A stretch of 64,000 nt of DNA from Tildeniella torsiva UHER 1998/13D (lineage in GTDB: Bacteria; Cyanobacteriota; Cyanobacteriia; Phormidesmidales; Phormidesmidaceae). Below the pieces are notes generated by a model. That model did not search any database and was not told where the DNA came from. It saw only the letters and a list, made by a program, of their open reading frames with translations. The DNA is taken from positions 124,001 to 188,000 of the forward strand of contig JAHHIH010000010.1 in assembly GCA_019358835.1 (NCBI GenBank). The letters are read 5' to 3'. Shown one piece after another: positions 54,267-63,970 of this stretch. A program made the position numbers and the translations under genes. Within the stretch, counting starts at the first letter, position 1. Each line of letters starts with the position of its first letter.

Positions 54267-56957
54267 TCAGGATATATCTCTGGGTAGAGGCGCACTGGCC
54301 TCATCAGCCACTTCTGTGGCAGGCACTGTTGCGACCACCACTCGGTTACGCCCCTGGGCCTTGGCTTGATAGAGGGCGTCGTCGGCAGCTTTCAAGACAT
54401 CAATATCCTGCGGGCCGTGGTCGGGAAAGCTAGCTACTCCCAGGGAAGCGGACAGGTCGTTGAGGGTCAGGCCGTTGTAGCTGACCTGGAGCAGACTCAG
54501 GGCCTGGCGAATCTCTTCGGCCCGCGCCAGGGTGGCCGCCGGGGGAGACTCTGGCAGTATGACGATCATTTCTTCGCCCCCGTAGCGGCAGGCCACGTCT
54601 GAACCGCGCACGCTCTCGCGGAGCAGTTGCCCGACAGCTTCTAGGATGCGATCGCCCGCCCCGTGGCCGTAGGTATCGTTAAACTGCTTAAAGTGGTCGA
54701 TATCCAGCATAATTACCCCGATCGAGTGCCGCTGTCGCTGCGCCCTTCGAATGGCCTGGGCCAAGGCTTCTTCTAGGTAGCGTCGGTTGAACAACCCCGT
54801 TAGCACATCGCGAATGCTCTGCTGTTTCAGGGTTTCGCGCAGATGCAGGTTGGACAGCGCCATGGCCACCTGCTCGGCGACGGTGCGAGCCAGCTGCTGG
54901 GTAGATTTGGAGATCGTGACGGCGCTCAGATAAAACAGCCCCAGCGGCTTACCCTGCACCATTAGGGGTAGGCAGAGTGTGGTCTGATGGGCCTGCGCTG
55001 TGTGGTTGCAGCGCAGGTTTAAGCACTCTGACCCCACCTGATGCAATCGTCTCCGGCACAGCGCCCAGCAGTCTTGACGGTCAAACTCCAGCGTTGATTG
55101 GAGCGATTCACCCCAGGTCGCTACAGCTTTGACGCGAGCAGCGCGGTAGTCAAGCATAAAAATACCCCCGCTACTGCGAGAGAACAACGGCTGAATCAAT
55201 CTGGGCAGAGCCGCTTGGGCTTCATCGACGGTTATGCAAGCCTGCAAAAACTCACTCATTTCCCCCAACAGCTGCATTTCTCTGTTGCGCTGGTTGAGCT
55301 CTGCAACGCGAGTTTCAAGCTGTTGATTGGCCTGCTCAAGGGCATGGGCTGCTCGTTTCAGGGGGGTAATATTGCGGAAGGTAACCGCAAACCCATCCCC
55401 CAGTTTGACCGCGCCAATCTCAAACCAGGTGGACAGTCCGTCGTGGGTGTAGTGAAACTGCCGCTGCAGCGCGTCTCCAGACCTGACGACGTCTACGTAG
55501 AGATCAAACAATCCATCGGTTCGATTTCCCGGCATTTCTTCGAGCAGGCGTTTGCCCACCAGATACTCGGCGGTGCGACCCACCAGTTCGCAGGCGGCGG
55601 GGTTGCACAGCAACCACTCAAAATCGACGATGGTGCCCGCTTCGTCGCGCACGGATTGAAAGGCCATAATGCCGTCGAGGGAGCTATCTAGCACCCCCGT
55701 TAACTGGAGCTTCGTTGACTCTAGCTCTAGCTCTGCCTGTCGTCTGAGGGTGATGTCTCGGGCTGTGGCGTAGACCTGGTTACCCACGGGCACTGCCCGC
55801 CACTCCAACCAGCGGTAAGACCCATCCTGACAGCGGTAGCGATTGACAAAGTTGATAATCTCCTGCTGCCGATTGAGCTTTGCCATGCTCTCTAAGGTGC
55901 TGTCTAGGTCTTCGGGATGCACATAGTCTAAAAACCGGGCGTTTTCTAGAACCGCTAGCGGATAGCCTAAAATCTTTTCCCAGGCATGGTTTAGACGGTG
56001 GAAATAGCCTTCTGTGTCGGCAATGCAGAGCAGATCTAGAACGACGGAGAAAAAGCGCTCTAGCTCTTCGGTCTTGGTTTTTAGCGCTAGCTCAACGGCT
56101 TTGCGATCGCTAATATCGCGCACAATCACCAGGCATTCATCGTCCCCGCAGAGGGTGAGACGCACCTCTTCGTAGAGCATTTTGCCGTATTTCTCAAACT
56201 GATGCTCCCAAACCTGCAAGGTGCCGGTGGCTAAAGCTTGCTCGATGCGCTGCAGCTGATGGGCCAGAAGCTCAGGGGGCAAGACTTCTGAAATATGATG
56301 GCGAATCGGCACAAACATGCCTTCCACAGCATCTGCCGGGGGGCGAAAGTCGTAGCAGGTGCCGTCGAGCCCGACCCGCAGCAGTAGGTCAGGAATCGCT
56401 TTGAGCATGGCCCGGTTAGTCACCTCGCTATTTCGCAGGGCGGCTTCGGTGTGCTTTAGCTCGGTGATATCGACCCCAATGCCCCCTACCCAGCGGGCCG
56501 CTGCCCCGGCTGGGTAGATCGGAAACTTGCGCACTAAAAAGATGCGGGTTGTGCCGTCGGGCAGGATGGCCTGTTCTGTGGTTTCAAAAACGGCTTGGTG
56601 GTCGAGCACCCACTGATTGTTTTGCCGGTAGTCTTGAGCTATGGCCAGGGGAAAGAGGGCTTCTAGGGTTTGGCCAATGGCCTGCTGGGCCGATACCCCA
56701 AACAGGGTTAACCAGGCGGAGTTGGCGTAGCCCATCACCCCGTTGGCATCGGTCATCCAGGCCAGCACCGGGGCGTGGGCCATAAAGGCCTCAAACGGGC
56801 TAACCGCCTCAAGCAAGGAGGCGGGCGATCGCCCTGGGGCAGTCTGCACCGGTTGATTGACCCGCTGCAAGGCCGCTATCTGTTGTAGGTCAGCATTTTC
56901 GGCCTGTAGCCGTTGCACCAAGCGCCTTAGATCATCTAACTCAGCCGTCGTGTCCAT
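54267..56957 (-). CDS. Diguanylate cyclase with PAS and GAF domains
   Basis: 896 residues from ATG 56957. A short coiled coil at the N terminus, then PAS domains: one with HAPVLAWMTDANGVMGYANSAW, a degenerate one, one at FFSVVLDLLCIADTEGYFHRLNHAWEKILGY and one at DSSLDGIMAFQSVRDEAG, a linking coiled coil, a GAF domain (~575-715) and a C-terminal GGDEF domain. The last has IGVIMLDIDHFKQFNDTYGH and RYGGEEM, the active GGEEF form; an RxxD inhibitory site (RGSD) lies five residues before it, so product inhibition by c-di-GMP is likely. No EAL domain and no membrane segment. It could oppose the HD-GYP regulator at 20859. Confidence 0.93.
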   Translation of the reverse strand: MDTTAELDDLRRLVQRLQAENADLQQIAALQRVNQPVQTAPGRSPASLLEAVSPFEAFMAHAPVLAWMTDANGVMGYANSAWLTLFGVSAQQAIGQTLEALFPLAIAQDYRQNNQWVLDHQAVFETTEQAILPDGTTRIFLVRKFPIYPAGAAARWVGGIGVDITELKHTEAALRNSEVTNRAMLKAIPDLLLRVGLDGTCYDFRPPADAVEGMFVPIRHHISEVLPPELLAHQLQRIEQALATGTLQVWEHQFEKYGKMLYEEVRLTLCGDDECLVIVRDISDRKAVELALKTKTEELERFFSVVLDLLCIADTEGYFHRLNHAWEKILGYPLAVLENARFLDYVHPEDLDSTLESMAKLNRQQEIINFVNRYRCQDGSYRWLEWRAVPVGNQVYATARDITLRRQAELELESTKLQLTGVLDSSLDGIMAFQSVRDEAGTIVDFEWLLCNPAACELVGRTAEYLVGKRLLEEMPGNRTDGLFDLYVDVVRSGDALQRQFHYTHDGLSTWFEIGAVKLGDGFAVTFRNITPLKRAAHALEQANQQLETRVAELNQRNREMQLLGEMSEFLQACITVDEAQAALPRLIQPLFSRSSGGIFMLDYRAARVKAVATWGESLQSTLEFDRQDCWALCRRRLHQVGSECLNLRCNHTAQAHQTTLCLPLMVQGKPLGLFYLSAVTISKSTQQLARTVAEQVAMALSNLHLRETLKQQSIRDVLTGLFNRRYLEEALAQAIRRAQRQRHSIGVIMLDIDHFKQFNDTYGHGAGDRILEAVGQLLRESVRGSDVACRYGGEEMIVILPESPPAATLARAEEIRQALSLLQVSYNGLTLNDLSASLGVASFPDHGPQDIDVLKAADDALYQAKAQGRNRVVVATVPATEVADEASAPLPRDIS

Positions 56958-57216
56958 AGGTTCTCTACACCCTATTGACTGTTCTGGAGCTGGCTCTGGT
57001 GCAGCACTGAATCTGGTATAGCTATGGTAACGAGTCCTGCGATCGCAAAACAGCGCCTCCCTAAAACTCTTGGCAAAACCAGCCTCAGGCCGCACCTGAA
57101 TGGGGCCGCACCCGAATTAGGGCAGTGGCTTGAGCGTCAGGTTGCCTTGACGCTGTACCCTGGCTTGATCAGGTTCGTTGACCGGCAACTTTTCTGCACC
57201 CGATCGCGAGGTTTCG

Positions 57217-57513
57217 ATGATGCGTAGGTTATTTGCCAAAATGTTTGCTGGGGTTTCACTGGTGGCCGCCATTATTGTCATCGGTCTGAGCTGGCTAGGG
57301 CAAGTTCCGGCTGTGGCCACCGTGGCCGAGGCACCCCGCCTGGTACCCGCGATCTTAAACGGCAGCCCAGTCAGCGTGCTGTACATCACCCGCAGCAGCG
57401 ACACAGTGCTAACGCGCTGCTATCCAGGGTTTGAGCCATCCCTGACGGTGCGGGCAATGGGCAATAACGCCGGGCAGATGGAGGGGGTGCTGACTTGCGT
57501 TAGCCGTCAGTAA
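57217..57513 (+). CDS. Small secreted hypothetical protein
   Basis: 98 residues from the double ATG at 57217/57220. An N-terminal signal peptide or anchor (MMRRLFAKMFAG, then SLVAAIIVIGLSWLG), followed by about 65 residues with two Cys (TRCYPGFEPSL and VLTCVSRQ) that could form a disulfide in the periplasm. I do not recognise a family. It diverges from the diguanylate cyclase across about 260 bp. Confidence 0.6.
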   Translation: MMRRLFAKMFAGVSLVAAIIVIGLSWLGQVPAVATVAEAPRLVPAILNGSPVSVLYITRSSDTVLTRCYPGFEPSLTVRAMGNNAGQMEGVLTCVSRQ

Positions 57514-57568
57514 GGTCTCTGTTAGGCCGGGCAAAAATAGGTCGGGCAAATCAAGACTGCACCCTTAG

Positions 57569-57604
57569 CGGGCTGCCGGGTGAACCCGTCCACCCGGCAG
57601 CCCG
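57569..57604. terminator. Hairpin between convergent genes
   Basis: A perfect 14-bp inverted repeat, CGGGCTGCCGGGTG (57569-57582) and its complement (57591-57604), with an 8-base loop. It ends 3 bp before the SDR gene's stop codon and lies 56 bp after the small secreted protein gene, so it can serve both. Confidence 0.8.
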
Positions 57605-57606
57605 AC

Positions 57607-58413
57607 TCAGGTGGAGCGGATGGGGCGCTGTTGGGGTCTAGCTGGGCTGGCCGGAGCCAGCATTCGCACCATCGAATCGACCAGCCAGGGAGCCAGGCGC
57701 TGCGCCCATACCGTCGCATGGCTCTGCCAGCCCACTAAAATCTCAGACTGGCCCTGCTTGAGCCCCCGCACCAGCGCCTCGGCCACCTGCTCTGGGGTCG
57801 AAGGCTGCACCCCGCGAAATCGCTCAAACCCTTTCACCATATCGGTGTCGGTGAGCGAGGGCAGCAGCGCCACCACGCGTACCCGGTGGGGGGCCAGTTC
57901 ACCCCGCAGCGCCTGGGTAAAGCCCACGATCGCAAACTTAGTGGCCGAGTAGGTGGCCATCGTTGGGGCGGCCACCTTGCCCATCAGGCTCGATACGTTG
58001 ACAATGCAGCCCTCCCGGTGGGTCGCCATGCGGCGGGCAATCAGGCGAGTGACAGTGTAGAGACCAATTAAATTGGTGGAAATTTCAGACTGTACGTGGG
58101 GCAGTGTAGTCTGCAAAAACGGAGCCTGGTGGGCCACCCCGGCACAGTTCACCAGCAAATGCACCGGGCCATGGTGCTGCCAGGCGCGGGCAATCACCAC
58201 ATTGGCGGCAATGGGGTCGGTCAAGTCTACGGGCAAAACAATAGCCTCTGCCCCTAGCTGCCTTACCTCAGCCGCAACCTCTTCCAGGCGCTGGGCGTTG
58301 CGGGCCACTAGCAAAATGCGCTGCATGCCCTGGCGGGCTAGAGCGTGGGCAATGGCGCGGCCAATGCCGCGAGATGCCCCGGTAATCAGGGCGGTTTTAC
58401 CGTGAAAAAGCAT
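57607..58413 (-). CDS. SDR family oxidoreductase
   Basis: Classical short-chain dehydrogenase of 268 residues. NAD(P)-binding TGASRGIGRAIA at about 11-22, VNCAGVAH, catalytic Ser in VSSLMGKV and the YxxxK pair in YSATKFAIVGF. The Arg just after the Gly-rich loop region (LVARNAQRLEE) favours NADP. The C-terminal ~60 residues, with GLKQGQSEILVGWQSH, resemble the group of SDRs used in lipid or fatty-acid metabolism. The substrate is unknown. Confidence 0.9.
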   Translation of the reverse strand: MLFHGKTALITGASRGIGRAIAHALARQGMQRILLVARNAQRLEEVAAEVRQLGAEAIVLPVDLTDPIAANVVIARAWQHHGPVHLLVNCAGVAHQAPFLQTTLPHVQSEISTNLIGLYTVTRLIARRMATHREGCIVNVSSLMGKVAAPTMATYSATKFAIVGFTQALRGELAPHRVRVVALLPSLTDTDMVKGFERFRGVQPSTPEQVAEALVRGLKQGQSEILVGWQSHATVWAQRLAPWLVDSMVRMLAPASPARPQQRPIRST

Positions 58414-59024
58414 AGAAACCTCCTGCTGAGCTTGTGGTGTTTCAGTCAGCGTGATTAGAATTTAGGTGCGGAGCCGGAGCAATCTCTCGGGAAAGCGCCG
58501 GATGCTGCACTGCGGAACTAGATAGGGTCAAAAAGCTGAGTTAGCTCAACGGTCTCAATGACCTGCAATATTTGGTGTGCTCAGTTCAGCTCGGTGATGG
58601 GAACGTCTACGGTCGCGTTGCGACGCGCTGAATCTGAACCCGATCGCGCCCGATAGTGACAAGGGCGCTTGCCTAACGCGCCAAGAGACATGGACTGTGG
58701 AGTGGGGGCATGGATTGTGCTCTCCTTGCTGAAAGGTAATCCGAACCATGACTCAGACCTTAGCATCGGGATCAGACACCGACAACGATCCTGAACGAAG
58801 TCGCCGGATTGTAACAGCGCTTATCAGCATTCTCAGAAAAGTAAAATTCGGGAATCCTGCAATCCCTGGGGCCACTTTTTATGGCCCATAAAGAATTCCC
58901 ACGCTAAGCGGGTTTGGGAGATTCCTGCCTGTTCATGAGAAGTGCTACCGGCGGGAACCTCAATCTGAGAAAGCAGAGGTGTAGTTTAAAATACGTATCG
59001 TTGTGTTGCGAAACGTAGCGCTGT
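58414..59024. other. Intergenic region, 611 bp
   Basis: Mostly without recognisable features. A 47-codon frame from ATG 58748 to TAA 58891 (MTQTLASGSDTDNDP at its start) has AAAGG about 10 bases upstream and could be a small protein, but I have no family support. GGGCCA and TGGCCC near 58869-58886 make a short inverted repeat over its end. Confidence 0.35.
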
Positions 59025-59669
59025 CTAGGCAGATTCTTTTACCCAGGTGCGCACCGCTCGACGCAGAGCCAGCCTGCCCAGCGAGCGATGGGCCTCAATT
59101 AGCTGCGGGAGTGAGCGAATGTCGAGGGTGGGAAAGACCCGGCTTTGTTCGGCCTGGTTGTAGCGATCGCCCTGCAACAGATACATTGCCAGCACACCAC
59201 CGTCGTAGCACCAAATCTCTGGCACCCCCAGCCGAGCATAAATAGGCAACCGATTGAGGGATTTGCTAGTGAGATCAATTTCAATGGCTAAGTCGGGTGG
59301 CGGGTCTTGGTCGAGGTCAAAGGTGAGTCTGCCGCGCACCAGAGCTTCGTTTTGAAAATAAAAACAGTTATCTGGCTCTAGACCGGCCTGCTGTATCTCC
59401 CGCCGCCAGGTGGTGGATCCGTAGCTTTCGAACTCTAGATCGAGTTCTTCAGCTATGTCTTTGACGGCATCCCCAAGCGTTTCTTTGAAATATTCGTGCT
59501 CGGGGAGTGGAGCCATAATCTCAAGCAATCCGTTGTCGTAGGCAATGCGGGTGCGGCGGCGATCGCCCAATTCCGCCAAAATGGCCTCAAACTCAGCCCA
59601 GCTGACATCGCGCAGCAGCAGGCTCTGGCCCGGCGGCACATCGAGTTGACGGAGCTGAATGGCGACCAT
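59025..59669 (-). CDS. Uma2 family endonuclease
   Basis: 214 residues. Uma2 pattern: a short N terminus, LGDAVKDIAEELDLEFESYGSTTW, PDNCFYFQNE with the acidic residue, PPDLAIEIDLTSKSLNRLPIYARLGVPEIWCYD with Glu and the following strand, and a C-terminal helix with Arg and Trp. It is of the subgroup with the longer spacing between N-terminal helix and catalytic core. Function unknown. Compare the intact gene at 32548 and the broken one at 6415. Confidence 0.87.
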   Translation of the reverse strand: MVAIQLRQLDVPPGQSLLLRDVSWAEFEAILAELGDRRRTRIAYDNGLLEIMAPLPEHEYFKETLGDAVKDIAEELDLEFESYGSTTWRREIQQAGLEPDNCFYFQNEALVRGRLTFDLDQDPPPDLAIEIDLTSKSLNRLPIYARLGVPEIWCYDGGVLAMYLLQGDRYNQAEQSRVFPTLDIRSLPQLIEAHRSLGRLALRRAVRTWVKESA

Positions 59670-59781
59670 AGGAGCTGCTGGAGTAGTAGGATCCGTAGTC
59701 TTAGCCTAACCCATTGAACCAGTCTGGCTAAGTGCGCAATTCCAGAGGCATCCCCAAAAGCATCTCAAAAGGTACCCCAAG

Positions 59782-61119
59782 TTGATTAGTGTTGACCCCA
59801 TTCCCACCACGGCTGTAGCCCCCAGCGATATTTTGATTCTCTCCAACGGGCCGGGGGAAATTTCGACCTGGGTGCGCCCGGTGGTGCAAGCGCTGCGATC
59901 GCACCTGCCTGATTCCAGCCAAGCCCGCATTTCTGTGGTGCTGTCGCCCTGCGCCAACGCCTCGGGGCGCGAGGCCGAGATGGCTCGCAGCCTGCCAGGG
60001 GTCGATCGCGTCCAGGGGCCAGAGCATTTTTTCTCCTTTTTGCTGTCCTGTAAAACGGCGGCGGGCTGGGACTGGCGCCCCCACGGCGTGGTGATCTTTC
60101 TGGGCGGTGACCAGATCTACCCGGTGGTGATTGGCAAGCGTTTGGGCTATCGCACCGTCATCTATGCCGAGTGGGATGCCCGCTGGCACCGCTGGATCGA
60201 TCGCTTCGGCTGCATGACGGCCAACATTGTGGCGGCGGCCCCGGAGGAGTTTCGCAGCAAGTGCGAGGTAATTGGCGATCTGATGGCCGATGTGCAGGCC
60301 GATAGGGAAGCTCAGATGGTCGTGGGCGATCGCCTCAACCTGCTCCCCGACCACGACCTGATTGGCATTATGCCGGGATCTAAGAAAAATAAGCTCAGCG
60401 TGGGCCTGCCCTTTTGCCTGGGGGTCGCCGAGACCATCCACCGGCTGCGGCCCCAGACGCAGTTTGTAATTCCGGTCGCACCCATGCTGTCCCTCGACGC
60501 CCTGGCCCAGTTTGCCGATGCCACCCAAAACCCCGATATTCGCCTGTTTGAAGGAGCGACCACGGCAGAGCTGATTGAGGCCGAGTCTGCCCTGCCGCGC
60601 CTGCGTACCCCCAGCGGCCTAGAGGTGCTACTGTGGCCCACTCACCCCGCCTACGATGTGATGAGCCAGCTCCAGTTTTGTATTACCACCGTGGGGGCCA
60701 ATACCGCAGAGTTGGGATCCCTAGGCGTGCCGATGATAGTGCTGCTGCCCACCCAAAAGCTCGAGGTGATGAAAGCCTGGGACGGCATTCCGGGCCTGCT
60801 GGCCAACCTGCCCCTGGTGGGGGATAGCTTTGCTAGGCTGATTAACCGACTGATTTTGCGACAAATATATAAGGAGGGGCGGCTGTTTGCCTGGCCCAAC
60901 ATTTGGGCGAAACGCGAGGTGGTGCCCGAGCTGATTGGCCCGCTCAAACCCCAAGCGGTAGGAGCGCAGGTGGTGGGCTATCTGGAAAATCCCGAGAGCC
61001 TGAGGGCGATGCGGCAGGAGCTGCGATCGGTGCGGGGCGAAGCGGGGGCCTCGGCCAAGCTGGCGGCGATGGTACTCGAAGAGCTAAGGTCGTGTTACTC
61101 AAGCGACGCGAGCGATTAG
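59782..61119 (+). CDS. Lipid-A-disaccharide synthase-related glycosyltransferase
   Basis: 445 residues from a TTG at 59782, with AAAAGG about 9 bases upstream; no earlier ATG or GTG fits. The LpxB-like core is visible: ILILSNGPGEISTWVRPVVQAL at the N terminus, HGVVIFLGGDQIYPVVIGKRLGYRTVIYAEW, then LIGIMPGSKKNKLS and the late TTVGANTAELGSLGVPMIVLLPT sugar-nucleotide loop. Cyanobacteria lack canonical lipid A, so the substrate must differ or be unknown. It is followed by an MFS gene 6 bp downstream, so the two probably share a transcript. Confidence 0.85.
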   Translation: MISVDPIPTTAVAPSDILILSNGPGEISTWVRPVVQALRSHLPDSSQARISVVLSPCANASGREAEMARSLPGVDRVQGPEHFFSFLLSCKTAAGWDWRPHGVVIFLGGDQIYPVVIGKRLGYRTVIYAEWDARWHRWIDRFGCMTANIVAAAPEEFRSKCEVIGDLMADVQADREAQMVVGDRLNLLPDHDLIGIMPGSKKNKLSVGLPFCLGVAETIHRLRPQTQFVIPVAPMLSLDALAQFADATQNPDIRLFEGATTAELIEAESALPRLRTPSGLEVLLWPTHPAYDVMSQLQFCITTVGANTAELGSLGVPMIVLLPTQKLEVMKAWDGIPGLLANLPLVGDSFARLINRLILRQIYKEGRLFAWPNIWAKREVVPELIGPLKPQAVGAQVVGYLENPESLRAMRQELRSVRGEAGASAKLAAMVLEELRSCYSSDASD

Positions 61120-61125
61120 TAATCT

Positions 61126-62343
61126 ATGGAAAAACCTGCGGCTAAGTCGATTCTCTGGGGGCCGGTGTGGGGCCTGGCGTTTATGCAGGGGGCGATCGCC
61201 CTGCTGTGGGTCATTTACAGCCTCTATCTGGTGCAGTTGCTCACCCAGATGGGTTTTTCTCGAGGGTTGGCTCTGGTGTTGCTGGTGGTTGAAAACCTGT
61301 TGGCCATGGTGGTCGAACCCCTGATGGGCACGTTCTCTGACCAGATGCAGCACCAGATTGGTACCCGCCTGCCGATTATTAGCCTGGGGGTGGTGCTGGC
61401 GGCGGGCCTGTTTGTGGTGATTCCAACGACACTGGTGTGGGGGCAGGGGGCGCTGCGCTGGGGGCTGCCGCTGCTGCTGGTGGGGTGGGCGCTGGCAATG
61501 GCGGTGTTTCGCAGCCCGGCGCTGTCGCTGCTGGGGCGCTATGCCATGGGTACGCAACTGCCCCAGGCGGCCAGCATTTTGACCCTGGTGGGCGGGGTGT
61601 CGGGGGCCATGGGGCCGTTGGCGGGCCAGTTTATTTTGGATCTGGGGCCGTTTGTCGCCTTTACGCTGGGGTCGGTGGTGCTGCTGGTGGCCACCCTCGC
61701 CTTGCGCTGGGCAAATCCTAAGGGTGGGGTGGCTAGCTCGGTGGATGGCAGTGCGATCGCCGCCAATCCTACCTCGATACCGCTGCCCTGGGCCAAGCTG
61801 GGCCTGATCTTTGGCACGGGTGTCGGGGTGGGCCTGGGCTTTCGCCTGGTGATGATTGCGCTCCCCGTGACGCTGGGTCAGCGGGTGCCCGAGGCCAATA
61901 CGCCCCTAGTCTTGGGTGCCCTATTTATCGCCCTGGCCCTGACCGCAATTCCGGCTGGGCAACTGGCTCGACACCTGGGCAACCGTCGGGCCATGGTGCT
62001 GGGGCTCAGCGCCATGGCCTGCCTGGCCATTTTGGTAGGGGTGATTTCGAGTACGGCGGTTGGCGTAGTACTGGCCGCGCTGTTTGGGGCCGCCCTCAGT
62101 CTGGTCTCGAACGGCACCCTGCCCTTTGCCCTAGATATGGTGCCCCCCGCCCGCGCCGGACTGGGTACGGGCACCTACTTTAGCGGCGGTGCCCTGGCGG
62201 CCAGCATGGGGGGCGGGCTGTTTACCAATAGCCCGCTGACCCCGTCGATGATTAGCCTAGTGGCAGCCCTGGCGTTTTTGGCGGCGGGGCTGTGTGTGGG
62301 CGCTAGCGGCCGGCTAAGTCAGGGAGCGCCCAGCGAGGCATAG
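61126..62343 (+). CDS. Major facilitator superfamily transporter
   Basis: 405 residues with twelve predicted TM helices. The cytoplasmic loop after TM2-3 carries EPLMGTFSDQMQHQIGTRLPII, similar to the G-x-x-x-D-R-x-G-R-R motif of MFS proteins, and the second half has LARHLGNRRAMVLGL. The style (acidic residue in GTFSD, R in TRLP) resembles the sugar/cation (GPH/SUT-like) group. Substrate not known. Starts 6 bp after the LpxB-like gene. Confidence 0.87.
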   Translation: MEKPAAKSILWGPVWGLAFMQGAIALLWVIYSLYLVQLLTQMGFSRGLALVLLVVENLLAMVVEPLMGTFSDQMQHQIGTRLPIISLGVVLAAGLFVVIPTTLVWGQGALRWGLPLLLVGWALAMAVFRSPALSLLGRYAMGTQLPQAASILTLVGGVSGAMGPLAGQFILDLGPFVAFTLGSVVLLVATLALRWANPKGGVASSVDGSAIAANPTSIPLPWAKLGLIFGTGVGVGLGFRLVMIALPVTLGQRVPEANTPLVLGALFIALALTAIPAGQLARHLGNRRAMVLGLSAMACLAILVGVISSTAVGVVLAALFGAALSLVSNGTLPFALDMVPPARAGLGTGTYFSGGALAASMGGGLFTNSPLTPSMISLVAALAFLAAGLCVGASGRLSQGAPSEA

Positions 62344-62371
62344 GTTAGTACTCCCCCTTACTCCCTACCCC

Positions 62372-63280
62372 CTACCCCCTTACCCCTTCAGGCTGCCGAG
62401 TCACCTCCAAATAAACATGCTCTAGCTTCACCGGGCTGCGGGCGATCGAGTCGAGGGGAATGCCGTCAAAGCGATCGAGCAGATCCTTCAGCTCCAGCTG
62501 GTCAGGTACCCAAAAGGCCAGGTCGCCGCCGTAGGTGCGGTGGGGGTAGCCGAGCTGCTGAGCGCGGGCGATCGCCCCCTGGGGATCCTTCGTCTCCACC
62601 GTGACAATTTCTCGGGCGGGAATGCGCGATCGCAGCTCTGCCAGCGTCCCCTCCGCCAGCAGCTCGCCCTGGCGCAAAATGCCAATGCGCTGGCACAGGC
62701 GCTCGACCTCATCGAGCAGGTGGGAGGTGAGCAGCACCGTCACTCCCATCGATTTGAACTGACGAATTAGCTGCCACAGCTCTTGGCGCGCTTCAATATC
62801 GAGCCCGGTGGTGGGCTCGTCGAGAATCACCAGCTTGGGGCGGTGCAAAATCGCCGCCGCCATGCTCAGCCGCCGCTGCATGCCGCCGCTGAGGCGCTCA
62901 ACGGGGACGTGCTTTTTATCTAGCAGGTTGACCGACTCTAGGCAGACCTCCACCCGCCGCCGACAGTCTTGGCGAGACAGACCGTAGAGACGGCCAAAGA
63001 AGAACAGGTTGTCGCTACAGGTCAGGCTGCCGTAGAGTAGGTTGCTCTGGGGCATCACCCCCACCCAGGCTTTGGTCGCTTCCCCGGCGGGGCGATCGCC
63101 AATGGTGACCATGCCGCTGTCGGCCTTGAGCAAGCCGCAGATGATGTTGATAGTGGTGGTTTTTCCGGCACCGTTGGGGCCGAGCAGCCCATAGATTTCC
63201 CCCGGCTGTAGGTTCAAGCTGAGATCTTGCAGAACGGGCTTAGAACCGTAGCGCTTGCAGAGATTGGCGAGTTTTAGCAT
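62372..63280 (-). CDS. ABC transporter ATP-binding protein
   Basis: 302 residues of the ABC-2/multidrug ATPase type. Walker A GLLGPNGAGKTTT near 33-45, Q-loop GVMPQSNLL, signature LSGGMQRRLSMAA near 134-146, Walker B LVILDEPTTGLD and H-loop TSHLLDEVERLC. The last ~85 residues are the usual extra domain of the NatA/CcmA-like group. No permease gene is adjacent in the window, on either side. Confidence 0.92.
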   Translation of the reverse strand: MLKLANLCKRYGSKPVLQDLSLNLQPGEIYGLLGPNGAGKTTTINIICGLLKADSGMVTIGDRPAGEATKAWVGVMPQSNLLYGSLTCSDNLFFFGRLYGLSRQDCRRRVEVCLESVNLLDKKHVPVERLSGGMQRRLSMAAAILHRPKLVILDEPTTGLDIEARQELWQLIRQFKSMGVTVLLTSHLLDEVERLCQRIGILRQGELLAEGTLAELRSRIPAREIVTVETKDPQGAIARAQQLGYPHRTYGGDLAFWVPDQLELKDLLDRFDGIPLDSIARSPVKLEHVYLEVTRQPEGVRG

Positions 63281-63385
63281 GGGCTGTGCAACTTTGCTGC
63301 CGGAGGTGGTTGCCTCCCCCTACCGTTGGTTATGCTCAAGACAGGAGGCAGGGAAAAGCCCCTGTATCTTATCAGTGAGGACCCT

Positions 63386-63802
63386 ATGGCTGGCGATCGC
63401 GAACTGGTCTTGGCCGCAAACCAGGCTTTTTACCGCTCCTTCGAGAAAAAAGATTTAGAGGGTATGGAGGCGGTCTGGTCGAAGGGGATGGGCTGCCTCT
63501 GCATTCACCCTGGGCGCGATGCCCTCAAGGGCTGGGCCGAGATCCGCGAGGCCTGGGCGCGCATCTTTGAGAACACCAGCTACCTCGAAATTGATACCGA
63601 CATTCTCACCGTGGAGATCAGCGGCGACCTGGCCTACGTGGTGCTGATTGAGAACGTGCTGCAAATCAGCGGCAGCGAGGCCGGCACCGATCGCTTTGGC
63701 AGTCGTCGTCTAGAGGCGCGATCGATGGCCACCAATGGGTTTGAACGCATGGCGGGACAGTGGTACATGACCCACCACCACGGCAGCCCGGTAGTCGATT
63801 AG
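63386..63802 (+). CDS. NTF2-like / SnoaL family protein
   Basis: 138 residues from ATG 63386, with GAGG a few bases upstream. The cone-shaped NTF2-like fold is suggested by LAANQAFYRSFEKKDLEGMEAVW, GRDALKGWAEIREAWARIFEN, a run of strands (LAYVVLIENVLQI) and ATNGFERMAGQWYMTHHHGSPV at the end. The family (DUF4440/SnoaL-like) has many small-molecule roles; none can be assigned. It diverges from the ABC gene by about 100 bp. Confidence 0.85.
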   Translation: MAGDRELVLAANQAFYRSFEKKDLEGMEAVWSKGMGCLCIHPGRDALKGWAEIREAWARIFENTSYLEIDTDILTVEISGDLAYVVLIENVLQISGSEAGTDRFGSRRLEARSMATNGFERMAGQWYMTHHHGSPVVD

Positions 63803-63970
63803 GGGCGATCGCCCCAGCATGCCCTAAGAAAACGTCGCTCAGCGGCATTGGAATTAGATATAAATCAACCCTAAGATAGGTGATCTCAGGTTAATTTTTG
63901 CCGCGATTTCACCCTCGGTTAATGTAAAACCGATATCCTACTCATTAAACTTTGGGGGTTGTGGAGAACA

